Shown here: positions 20,966 to 32,900 of the stretch, piece by piece
How positions within the stretch are numbered: the first letter of the stretch is position 1
Layout: every line of letters begins with the position of its first letter
NCBI GenBank assembly: GCA_028583605.1
Contig: CM053328.1
Location: 10,466,782 to 10,530,781, forward strand
Direction of reading: 5' to 3'
Length of the DNA: 64,000 nt
Source of the DNA: Dastarcus helophoroides
Lineage: Eukaryota > Arthropoda > Insecta > Coleoptera > Bothrideridae
Made by a program: the position numbers and the translations under genes
Notes under the pieces: generated by a model
The model's database searches: none
Seen by the model: only the letters and a program-made list of their open reading frames with translations
What the model was told of the DNA's origin: nothing

Positions 20966-23900
20966 GTAAGATTTTCCCCTATTTTATTAATTGTATTGGG
21001 TTTTTATTTACCGAATATCGCAAAAAAAAGTTCGACGATCACGTAAATATAAAAATTTAGGTTATTTGGGATCGCACACTTTTATTACTCCAATTTTTCG
21101 AATGTTGCGACTTTTTGTCATTTACTACATTGTCTCAAAACACCTAAAATGGGGAATTTTCTTGATTTTCTGACCGGAAAATGAGTTTTTCAAAAAAAGA
21201 GATCTCAGATTCTCTTAATCAACGACCCCGAAAGCCGCTAGGACATCGCTTCGAGTAAATATTTTACTACATTTTCTCAAAACACCTAAAATGAGGAAAT
21301 TTCTTGATTTCCCGACCGGAAAATGAGTTTTTCGAAAAATGGACCTCAGATTCTTAATCACCGACCCCGAAAACCCCTAGGACACCGTTTCGAGTAAACA
21401 TTTTACCGCATTGTCTCAAAACACCTAAAATGGCAAATTTTCTTGATTTTCCGACCAGAAAGTGAGTTTTTCGAGAGCTCAGATTCTTAATCAGTGACCC
21501 CGATAACCTCTAGAACACCGTTTCGACTAAAAATTTTACTACATTGTCCCAAGAGACCAAAAGCGGGAAATTTTCTTGATTTTTCTACCGGAAAATGAGT
21601 TTTTCAAAAAACAGACCTCAGATTCTTAAATAGCGACCCAAAAAACCCCATAGGAGACCGTTTCGAGTAAAAATTTTACTACATTGTCTCAAAACACCTT
21701 GAATGGCAAATTTTCTTGATTTTCCGACTAGAAAATGAGTTTTTCGAAAAAACAGAGCTCAGATTCTTAATCAGCGACCCCGAAAACCCCTAGAACACCG
21801 TTTCGAGTAAAAATTTTATTACATTATCCCAAGAGACTAAAAACGGGAACTTTTCTTGATTTTCCGACCGGAAAGTGAGTTTTTCCAAAAAATAGACCTC
21901 AGATTCTTAATCCACGATCCAAAAAAACCCCTAGGACACCGTTTCGAGTAAACATTTTAATACATTGTCTCAAAACACCTTAAATGGGAAATTTTTTTAG
22001 TTTTCCGACCGGAAAATGAGTTTTTTTAAAAAACAGACTTCAAATTTTTAGTCGGCGACCCCGAAAACCCCTAGGACACTGTTTCGACTAAAAATTTTAT
22101 TATATTGTCTTAAAACACCTAAAATGGGGAATTTTCTTGACTTTCCGACCGGAAAATGAGTTTTTAGAAAAAACGGACCACAGATTCTTAATCAGCGACC
22201 CCGAAAACCCCTAGGACACTGTTTCGAATAAACATTTTACTGTATTGTCTCAAAACACCTAAAATGGGGAATTTTTCCGATTTTCCGACCGGAAAATGGA
22301 TTTTTGAGAAAAGCAGACCTCAAATGTTTAATCAGCGACCCCGAAAACCCTTCGGACGCCGTCTCGAGTAAAAAATTTACTACATTGTCTCAAAACACCT
22401 AAAATGGGGAATTTTCTTGATCTTCAGACCGGAAAATGAGTTTTTCGTAAAAAAAGACCTCAGATTTTCAATCAGCGACCTCGAAGATTCCTAGGACACC
22501 TCAAAACTCCTAAAATTAGGAATTTTCTTGAGTTTCCGATCGGAAAATGAGCTTTTCTTAAAAAAAAATCTCAGATTCTTAATCAGCGACCCCGAAAAAC
22601 CCTAGGACACCATTTCGAGTAAAAATTTTCCTACACTGTTTCAAAACACCGAAAATGGGGAATTTTCTTGAATTTCCGACTGGAAAATGAGTTTTTCGGA
22701 AAAGCAAGCCTCGGTTTCTTGATCAATGACCCAAAAAAAACCGTGAGACACAATTTCCAAAAAGGAGTTTTCCGTGAAAACTAACCACGGGTTCGTGATC
22801 AGCGACCCAAATAACCTTCTAGTCTGCATTTCCTAGGCAATTTGCGTTAATTTTCCGGACTTAAGGAATTGCTTAGTGGAACGTCCCATTTGAGGGGTTG
22901 TTTTCAACATTGAGGAGTGAAAGAGGTCGAGCCACTTCGTCTTAGTAGTCGTGGGTCATCAGAAATCCATTGCAGAAAGAATTTTGAAAATCTAACTTAT
23001 AATATTATTTTTATCTATTTTACCCTTTTTCCGGCTTATTGCCTGGATTATTTTTCTGAAAATAATAATTTTGAAGAAAAACCTCATTATTTTTAACAAC
23101 AAAAAAATGTAACAATTCGAAAGGATTCGAAGAATTATAAAAATGTTAAATTTCAAGTTTTGATAAACATACAAGATTTTTGAAAAGTTCGAAATAATTT
23201 AAAAAATGTGGAAATTAAAAAATGCACATTTTCAAAAGAAAAGGTACAAAAATTCAAAACCGATCTGAATTTTCAAATATAGAAATTTAAAAAAAAAAAT
23301 CAGTGTTTGAAAATGTTGAATACGATAATTGTAACGATATGATATGCGGTTTGTTCATATAAATTTTACAAAAGTAACAATTTTGAGAAAAAATTCAAAT
23401 TTTAAGATGTCCAAATTGAAAAAAAAACATCGAAATTTCAATATTCCGCAAATTTTGAGAGCGCAACTTTGAAAGTCACAATTTTGAAAAAGTCAACATT
23501 TTGAAGTTTCTAAATATTCAAAAAATCGAATAAAATAAAAAGCAAAATTAAATCGAAATTTTGGCAGAAAGTCGAAATTTTCAATTCATCCTGAAATTTT
23601 GTGAAAAAAACTTTCGAATCTCAACTTGCATTTTTGGACAATATGTCGAAATTGTAAGATCAGCAAACTGAGGACAAAACAAAATTCAGGATTTACTAAA
23701 ACTAAATTGGCAAACCGTTATTTTGAAAGGCACCATTTTGAAAGAGTGGTATATTTGAAGAAAATTAAAATTCTGACTAAAAAAAAATCGAAAGTACTAA
23801 AATCAAGATTTGGCAAGAAGTCAAAATGTTGAACCGAATATTTTGAAAAAAAGAGAAGAGATTAAAAAAAAGCTCCGACTATTCAAAAAAAAAGGAGAAA

Positions 23901-26900
23901 TGTGAAAACAAAATTTTGGACAAATATCGATATTTTTATGAGTCAAAAATTTCAAAACCTGAAAATTGTGCAAAAACCTTGGGATCTGGAGTTGAATTTT
24001 TGAACAATATGTCGAAATTTTATCCCTTAAGGGTGGCATTTTATCTTTATAACACTAGCTTGGACATGGGGTCTCAGACTCTTATATTTGAGGGAAAATT
24101 TTGAATGCAATTACTTATAAAATTGACAAACTAGGGCTGAGAAAATTTGAATAGTTCTTAAATGAAAGGATTTATAGTATAAAAATTCAACATTTACTAT
24201 GGGGAACTATAATTATTAGCAAAAAGCCGTAAGCGAGATGTATTCTCAAAAATCACAGAACCCAAGGGGTCTGTGAGACCCCTTGTCCACACTTAAAGGT
24301 TAAGATTAAAATTATAGCAATCTCAGAATTTAAAAAAAAATAGATTTTGAAAATCTGAGGTGTTGAAAATGTCGAAATTTGAAAAAGTCGAAATTTAAAA
24401 ATGCTTCAATTAAAAAAAATCGAAGAAAGAACTGAAAGTGGAAAAATTCAAAATTTGAATTTTCAGAAAATATTTTTTAAAATTTTTTATCGCCATTATT
24501 AAAAACATCTCAGAAATTATAAAAACCAATTTTGGATCAAGATGAAAAATCGAAGATAATTCCTTTCTCATTGAGTGGCATTTTTTCGTCAGTTGCTTCT
24601 TCCACACGTCTAGATTTTCAGTTACTTAGCGAAGAAAATGCCACTTAATGAGAATGGAATTAACGCCCAAAGAAGATACAATGAATATCGGAAACAATGT
24701 TAACATTTCTAAAAAGAAAAATACAAACGTTTTAGTTTGTAATCAAACATTTATTCGGAGAATAACAAAGTAAATTTTGAAATCAAATTTCGAACAAAAA
24801 TCCATAAATTATGTAACTTTTCTTTGAAAATTTCAAGAAAAATGTCGAATATTTCACGATTACAGTCGCAAAAAAGAATTATTTTGCAAAAATTAAGTTT
24901 TTTGAGAAGTGCTCGCTTTTTTCTCGAAATTTTTATTTTATTTTACATAAATTTCGACTTTAATCTTCATTCGATTTTTTGAAAGATTCTAGAACATTTG
25001 AGTTTAAAAATTTCAATAGGAAACCCAAAGTTTTGAGAAAGAGAGTTCGAGTTTTGAAAAAAAGAGTTTGAATTTCGAGAAAAGCCCAACAAATTTTAAC
25101 AGCAAATTTTGAAATTTATACAATACAAATTTTTTAAATTTGGGTAGTCACATACTAGAAATTTGCCAAAAGTGGAAACAAAATTATTCACACTAAAAAC
25201 AAACTAATTCAAATTAATAACAAATTTGTTCAAATTAGAACCAAACCTATTCAAATAAGAAGCAATTTTTTTCAAATGGAAACTAAAGTTATTAAAATCA
25301 GAAGCAAATTTGTTCAAATTAACAGTATTAGTTGCATATTTTAACGTTTTTATGTTGCATAAAATGCGGTCTCTAGTGATTAGAATCCACATTAAACAAA
25401 AAAAGAAAAATTTGGATTGAAGATAAAAACTTGCGATTGAACAATTTTCCAGTTTGATTGAAACTTTGAGTTCTTATTTTCCAAATTGCGTAATGAAAAA
25501 TGTCTTTGTCGCGTCGTAGATTCCATATTAAAGAATGGATGAGCCTTGCTCCATACCAAGTGCCCCAAAACTCCTACTTGGAAGGCGAACACGATACCCC
25601 GATGCTGGAGAGCTTCCTAACCTTTCTTGCCACACTCATCAGTGTCAGAACAAATTTAGGTACGCATTTAATTAACTTAACAATTTGCCTTACCATTGTA
25701 CTACCTCCTTCCTCTAGGTTTAACAGAAACAGAATTAAATAGACTGGAAATGATAACCCTGTTGTGCATGGGCGACAAAACGCATTCCCAATTGATGGAA
25801 TTGATGCCCGAACGATGCGGAACTTCCCAAAGTAGAGATTTCGAAGCGCTCTTGGAGGAAGTGGCCGATTATAGGGCCCCCTTCCTAGAAGCAAGCGGAA
25901 ATATGCAACCGGGAATGTACGTACCCAAGATGCCAGTGTGGGAGCACCAGTACGACCCCATACACGTGTTCCTGAGAGCCGTGCATCGCAGAGATTTTCA
26001 GACCTCCATGGATAGATACACCGAATTGTAAGTTTCCCTGATTTCAATTAGTAGATAAAGCTGCGACCTCTGGAATGGTAGCAACGTCCAAAATGAGTAT
26101 GAATATTTTAAAAGAACTGTTTTTTTTTTTTGAAAAACGCCGTCTTTGGTCTTGTTGAATTTCCAAAAAATAGATAACAATTTGTTTAAAAGTCTGCCCT
26201 AAATTATTGTCACGATTTTTTAGCGCCAAACAAACCCACAAGTTAAAACCTGGCATAAGCCCGTGGCCGCCCTTTAGGACGCCAGCGCCGTGCAGTGAAG
26301 CCTACGAGGACCCCAGACAAATATTAAAATCCAGGGTGTTTCACGCCGCAGCTCTAGTCATTCTTTATAAGGCCGTCAGGGGCCACGTTTCCGAACACGT
26401 CATGGCGCTCGTCATTTTCCTCCTGGAGCAAGCTATCATCATTTCGGAACAAAACGACAACAAGGTAAGTGATTGGGGACTTATTCGCAACGATGGTACA
26501 AAATCTGACTTGCAGGATTCGAAAATGTGCCCGAGTCCGAGTACCCAAACCCCCCGACAGCTCAACGATATGGATTTGACCAATTGGTACACCACCGACA
26601 GTCTCTTTGATAATCTAACTACCGTGATTAGTCGCGTGGTTTTGACGCCTGAGCCGGAGGTTTCACCTATCACTTACAGTTCAGATAGTAAGTATAATCC
26701 ATCTAATCCAGCATTTCTCAAACTTTTTTATCAGGACCCGGTTGTTATGCTGGGGATGCAACCCATAGTTCGGTGTATTAAAAACATCAATGTATCGTTT
26801 ATAAACATCGATGGTAAAGCGTAAAATATATCGATACGTCGATTTTTTTTTTGAAGTTTGACATTACAAAATTTTATTTTTTTGAAAATCGAGATTTTTT

Positions 26901-29900
26901 TAAATCACAACATTCTTTAAAGATGTAACTTATTTTTAACATTTTTGTCTATTTCTCAGAATTTCGATTTTTTATTGAAAATACTAACTTTTAAAATTAC
27001 GTTTTTTTTCAATTACATTAAAACTTTTTTAAATTGTTGGCTTTTTTCGTTTTTTGATAAAAAAAATTGAGTTTTCTTAAAAATCTCAGCATTTTTTGAA
27101 ATTTTACAATTTTCTTGAAAATGTTGACATTCTCAATTTCCGAACATTATTTCAAAATTTTGTCGTTTTTTGAAATTTTTACCATTTTTCAAAATTTCAA
27201 CCTTTTTTGAAATTTTTACCATTTTTCAAAATTTCAACCTTTTTTGAAAATCTACTTTTTTCTCAATTACAATTTATTTTTAAATAAAATTAGTAAGACT
27301 TCAAACATTTCGCCATTTTTCGCAAATTTCGATTTTTTTCAAATCTCTTTCAAAATATTGTCTTTTTTGATATTGATCAAAATTGCAATTCTTTTTAAAA
27401 TATCAAATTTTTCAGAATTCCCACATTTTTGGAAATCTTTTTATTGAAAATTTTGCCTATGAAAATTTCGCTATTTTTCTAAATTTCGAGTCGTAAAATT
27501 TTAATTCGAAATTCGTCTGTTAAAATTTCGCCTTTTTCGAAAATTTCAAATGATTAGAAAATTTCGTTTTTTAAAAAAATTTCTAATTCTTATGACAAAA
27601 TTTGCAAAATTCGATATTTTCTCAATACCTCGCTTCTTTGAAAATTCCGCCTTTTACAAAGTTTGGCATTTTTATAAAAGTTTGCCCAACTTTTTGAAAA
27701 AGAATCTTGTGAAAATTTTGACTTTTTTTGAAAAATCTAATTTTTTTTAAACCTAATTTTTTATGAAAATTTCAACATTTTTTAAAATTTATCTTTTTAT
27801 AAAATATTGAAAGTTTCTCGGTGTTTTAATTTCTTTTTCAAAATGTTGGCCTACTTAAAAAGTTCGACATTTTAAGTTCATTTATTTTGCAAAGTTCCAA
27901 ATTCCAGATTTTATTTTTATAAATTTTCGATTTTTCCCGAAATTTTGAAGTTATTCTTCAAATCGAAGTTTAACCTTGAATTTTTATTAAAAATTCGTAC
28001 ACGTTTTATCAATATTTGAGATTAAAGTGAAAATTTAATAAATTTTGAATGTTAAAGTTAAAGTTTTTCTCCAGTGTAGGGCTGTAATCTCGAAATATCT
28101 ACTTTTTTTGAAAATTTTAATGTTAAAACCTAATATTCGGTTCGAAAAAAAGTAGATTTTGAATTTTAAGTGAAAATTTGAAGGAAAAAAATAAAACAAA
28201 TATAAGTTTAAATTCGGAAGGTAAATTGTCATTTCATAAAAAATAATTAAAGAAATGAGGCGCAGAAAAGGCATCAATTTAAGAGAAAAAAATGTTTTGG
28301 AAACTTCGAATTTAGGGACAAAATTTCGAGTTTTTTCTCAACATTTCGACTTATTTCGAAAAATCGATTTTTTTTTCGAAATTTCTCTAAAGTTAATGTT
28401 TTGAAATGTCGAGATTTTCAAAAGGTCGAAGTTTTCAAAAAAAAGTCGAAATTTGGAAAATGTTGAAATTTTTAAAGGGTACTTTTCAAGAAAAGTCGAA
28501 AATGCCAAAATATTAAAAAAATCAAAATTCTCAAATTTTCAAAAACACAAAATTTTGGGAAAAATACTAATCTCGGTAAAAGTAAAATTTGAAAAAAAAT
28601 TAAAATTCTGTAGGATCATATTTTTAAATAAATTTACCAAAAAAATTTCAAAATGTTAATAAAAATGAGAACTTAAAACTGGGAATTTTAAAATGTCGAA
28701 TTTTTTTTATAAATCGGATGTTTATTAAAAAAATTCAAAATATTGATAAAAATTCGCAAATTTGAATTCGAAATTTTTACCAAAAAGTCAAAATTTTCAT
28801 TAAAATCAAATTCTTCAGAAGAGTAAAAATAATGACAGAAAGTCATCATTTCGAAAAATCAAAGAATTATTCCAAAAAATTTCAACTTTCGGACAAAGTT
28901 AAAATTTTCATTAAAAAAATTTCAAAAAGTTTTTAAAAGTTCCATAAAAGTCGAAATTCCAACACAAAGTACCAAATTTAAAAAATAATTCGAATTCTTC
29001 AAAAACAAACTGAAAACTTCGAGAAAAACTCAAAATTTTGTGTTAACATTTGTTAATAAAAATAGGACCTAAAAAAGTGGGAATTTTAGAATGTCGAAAT
29101 AAAAATAAATCGAGAAAAATTCGCAAATTTGAACTAAACATTTTTAGAAAAACGTCATAATTTTCATTGAAATAAAATTCTTCGGAAGAGAATAAAAATA
29201 GTGTCAGAATGTCAGCATTTCGAAGAAATGCTGAATTATTGTTAAAAGGGTCCACCTTTTGGAAAAAGTCAAAAGTTTCAACAAAAAAAAATCAGAAAGT
29301 TATAAAAGAGTCGAAATTTCACCACAAAGTACGAAATTTAAGAAATAATTGGAATTTTTTTAATATTTGATATGAAATGGCAATTATTTTCCTTCCGAAT
29401 TTAAACTATATTTTTCTCATTTATTCTTCTCCTTCAAATTTTAACTTCAAACTCAAAATCTACGTTTTTTGAAGATTAAAGTTTTCAAAAAAAGTCGACA
29501 TTTCGAGATTACAATCCAACATTGAAGAATAACGTAACGTAAAAGAGTTAAATAAAAAATTTTGAAAATTTTTAATCTCAACGATTTATAAAAAATAAAA
29601 AATCAGGGTTAAACGCCGGATTTGAAGAAAAAGTTCATCTTCGGGAAAAAACTAAAATTTATAAAAATAAAATTCGGTTTAATACAAAATGTTGGTATTT
29701 TGAAAAATAAATGAACTTTTAAAATGTCGAACTTTTTTAAAAAAGTCAAAATTTTGAAAAGTTTAAGCTTAAAAAAACTAAAATTTGAAAAATGTTGAAA
29801 TTTTTATAAAAAATTAAAATTTTTAAATAAATTCAGGTTTTTCTAAAAAGGTCGAAATTTGATAAATCTTTTAAAAAAATAGTCGGGCACAATTTTGGAA

Positions 29901-32900
29901 AAATGCTAAACCTTGAAAAAGTTTGAATTTAAAAAAAGCGAGATTTTGAGAAAATATCGAATTTTCAAAATTTTGTCAAAAGAATTTTTTTAAAACGAAT
30001 TTTTCAAGAAATTTAGAATTTTCGAAAAGTCGTGTTTAACAGACAAATTTTGAACTAAATTTTTTAGTGGAAATTAGAAAAATAACAACATTTTCATAAA
30101 AAGTAAAAATTTTCAATAAAAAGATTGCAAAAAATGTGAAAATTCTGAAAAATTCGATATTTTAAACAGTCCAATTTTGAAAAATATTTGAAAAAATTGT
30201 AATTTTGAGCAAGGTAAAAATTTTCAAAAAAAAATTGGAGAATTTCAAAAGATGCTGAAATTCTTAAGAAAAATTAAATTTTTCTATCCAAAAGCGAAAT
30301 TTTCAAAAAAACCAAAATTTTTGAAAAGTCGTTCTAATTTAATTTTTTAAAAAAATTGAAAGCCAGGATTTTAAAAAAATCGAGATTTTTAAAAAATGGC
30401 CAAAAATTTTAAAAATAATTGAAGTTTTGAAAAATTGTGATTTGAAAAGATCAGAATTTTCAAAAAAGTCCAAATTTTCAAAAATAGATTGACAATTTAA
30501 AAAACACCGAAATTTTCAAAAAAATTGGAAAGTTTGTATCAAAAAGTGGAATGTTTATTGTGAAATTTTAAAACCAAGGAATTTTAGAAATATCAAAATT
30601 TTCAAATAAGCCAGAATTTTGAAGACGAGGTAAAAATATTGAATAAATCAAAAGTCAAAATGTTGAAATTCGAATTTTGTAAACAAGTTTTTTGAACCGA
30701 AATTGCATTTGAAAATTAAAATTTTCAAACAAAAGTAGACATTTCGAAATTACAGAACTAGATTGCAGAAAAACTTTAACATTTAAAAGTTAAACTCGAA
30801 ATTTTAAAAATTTTCTCACCGATTTGTAAAAAAAGCTCAAATTTCGGGAAGAAACTATAGTTTCTGAAAATAAAATTTGGTTTCATACAACATTTTAGAA
30901 CAGATTCGAGATTTCCAAGACAATTTGGAATTAACAAAGTATGCAATTTTCAATTTTACTTAAACGTGGAATTTTGATAAAAATTTCTAATTTCTAAAAT
31001 TTATTATTCAAAAATTGACAACTTCTCAAATATTCTAAATTAGGTTCGTAATTTTAAAAATTCTGTTTTCCAAATGAAAATGTAACTGTAGCTGAAAAAG
31101 CCCCATCAACTCTTTGTTAACGTTTCAACTTATTAGGCGATTTCGAATGGGACGGCTCGGAAATCGACAACGAAATGGCAGACCTAACCTACATAAATGC
31201 CAACAACATGCTGATGCTACCCGATTCGGGCTGGGAAAACAGGACAGAGCCATCCAGCACCGATCTGGTGCTTATGGTGCCTGGGAATTCCCGGAACACT
31301 TCGAACTCCGTCCTCGCTTTAACCTCATCGTCTAGTAGCGCCCCCATGGAGGTAGACACGAACTCATCGATGGCCGTTGCCGTCTCGGGAAGTATCGTGT
31401 CCGAAGCCTCATCCGAAGCGACAACGCCGGAACAACCATCCTTGCCACCAATTGGTAATCAATTGCCGGCGTTGGTTGCCGGTAATGAAGTTTGCAGAAC
31501 CACTTGGCCGGAGGCCAGCTCGTCAAGCACCGAATTGGTACCTTCGACTTCCTCACAGCACAGGAAAACGTATCCTTATAGGAGGCGGCAAACTGTAGAG
31601 GTACGTCTGTCGGGATTTTAAAAAGTCGTCTAATTTCTCGTTCTAGGGATCTACCATAAATCCACCTACGCTGAAGGTCAACGAGAGCATAATTTCGCTA
31701 CTGCTTAAGCTACACTCGCACTTGTCCGGGGTACCTGATAGTTTTAGTTTAGAGGAGGAAGACCAGAGCACTTCGACTGTTGATGATAATCCTCTGGTCG
31801 GTGACGGTCCGTTTTTCATCGCGAAACTGCTACGAAGGATGGCGGCCGCCGACGACAACTGTAGACAATTCATACAGGTACGACAATTGGTTCTGGGTTT
31901 AAGTAGTATCAATTCAATAACTCATTAATGTACCTTATCAGGAAACAAGAACAAAGCTGTGGCCATCAAAGGAAGAACGAGAGGAAGCCATGAAGCAAAA
32001 AGATAACAAAGAACGCGAAGAGCGGCGACGCAAAGCGAAGGAAAGACAACAGAAACTGATGGCGGAATTTGCCTCCAAACAAAAGCAGTTTATGGAAAAG
32101 ATGGAAACCAACGATAACTCCTCTGGTGAGTATCTTTTGGCTAAGTTCCTTTGTCCTCATCATTTACTGTTTTAGAAATGGACGAGGAAATCTTGGTTAG
32201 CAAGCAGGAATACGATTGCGTCATTTGCAATCAGAGCACCCCCAGCACCGAAGACAAACCGATGGGACTGGTGGTTCTCGTCCAGGCGACCAGCGTGATA
32301 GGTCACCGGAGGCGTGTCGGTCAACCCGAGCGGTCGGTACTTCCGGTGTGCGACGAGGATAGAGAGCTGCTCAGAAGAGACGATACGTTGAGCGCGGAAT
32401 TCGACCGAAGAGTTGAAGAGTTCGACCGACATTTTGACCCCGTAAGTCACTTTGGCAAACGAGTAAAATAGTCAGAATCTCACTACAGAAGTAACGAAAC
32501 ATTTTAAATTCGTGACAAATTAGTTGGTTATGTTTCACAAAAATGTTGACTTTATTCTGATGAGTTTTGGAGGATTGATCTATCATCAAAGACAATGCTG
32601 TCCTGACATTAATTTTTCATCCAAAGCCAATCTCTTAAGATAAACGAGTAGTCTGGTGAATTTTGGATGATCACCAATGGCAATGTTGCTCTGACCACTA
32701 GTCATTAAGTTTTTGATGGCAAATTAATGATCTTTTTAATTGTATTTGATGATGAATTAACCCCTTAAAACTAGTCAGACACAATTAAACTTTTTGCGAA
32801 TCTTAACCAAATCCTTTCTATCCTTAAATTATTAAGGATAGAAAGGATTTGGTTAAGATTCGCAAAAAAGCCATTAGGATGTACCAAATGGCCAGTACTT

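Noticed and set aside
21125..22830. CRISPR array
   Set aside because: Units are contiguous 140-base repeats without distinct spacers, in a eukaryotic intron.
25204..25392. Asparagine-rich heptad protein on minus
   Set aside because: It is the 21-base minisatellite read in frame.
25574..26047. 157-codon minus-strand frame
   Set aside because: It is antisense to UBR3 exons b and c, whose plus-strand translation matches a known family with consistent splice sites.
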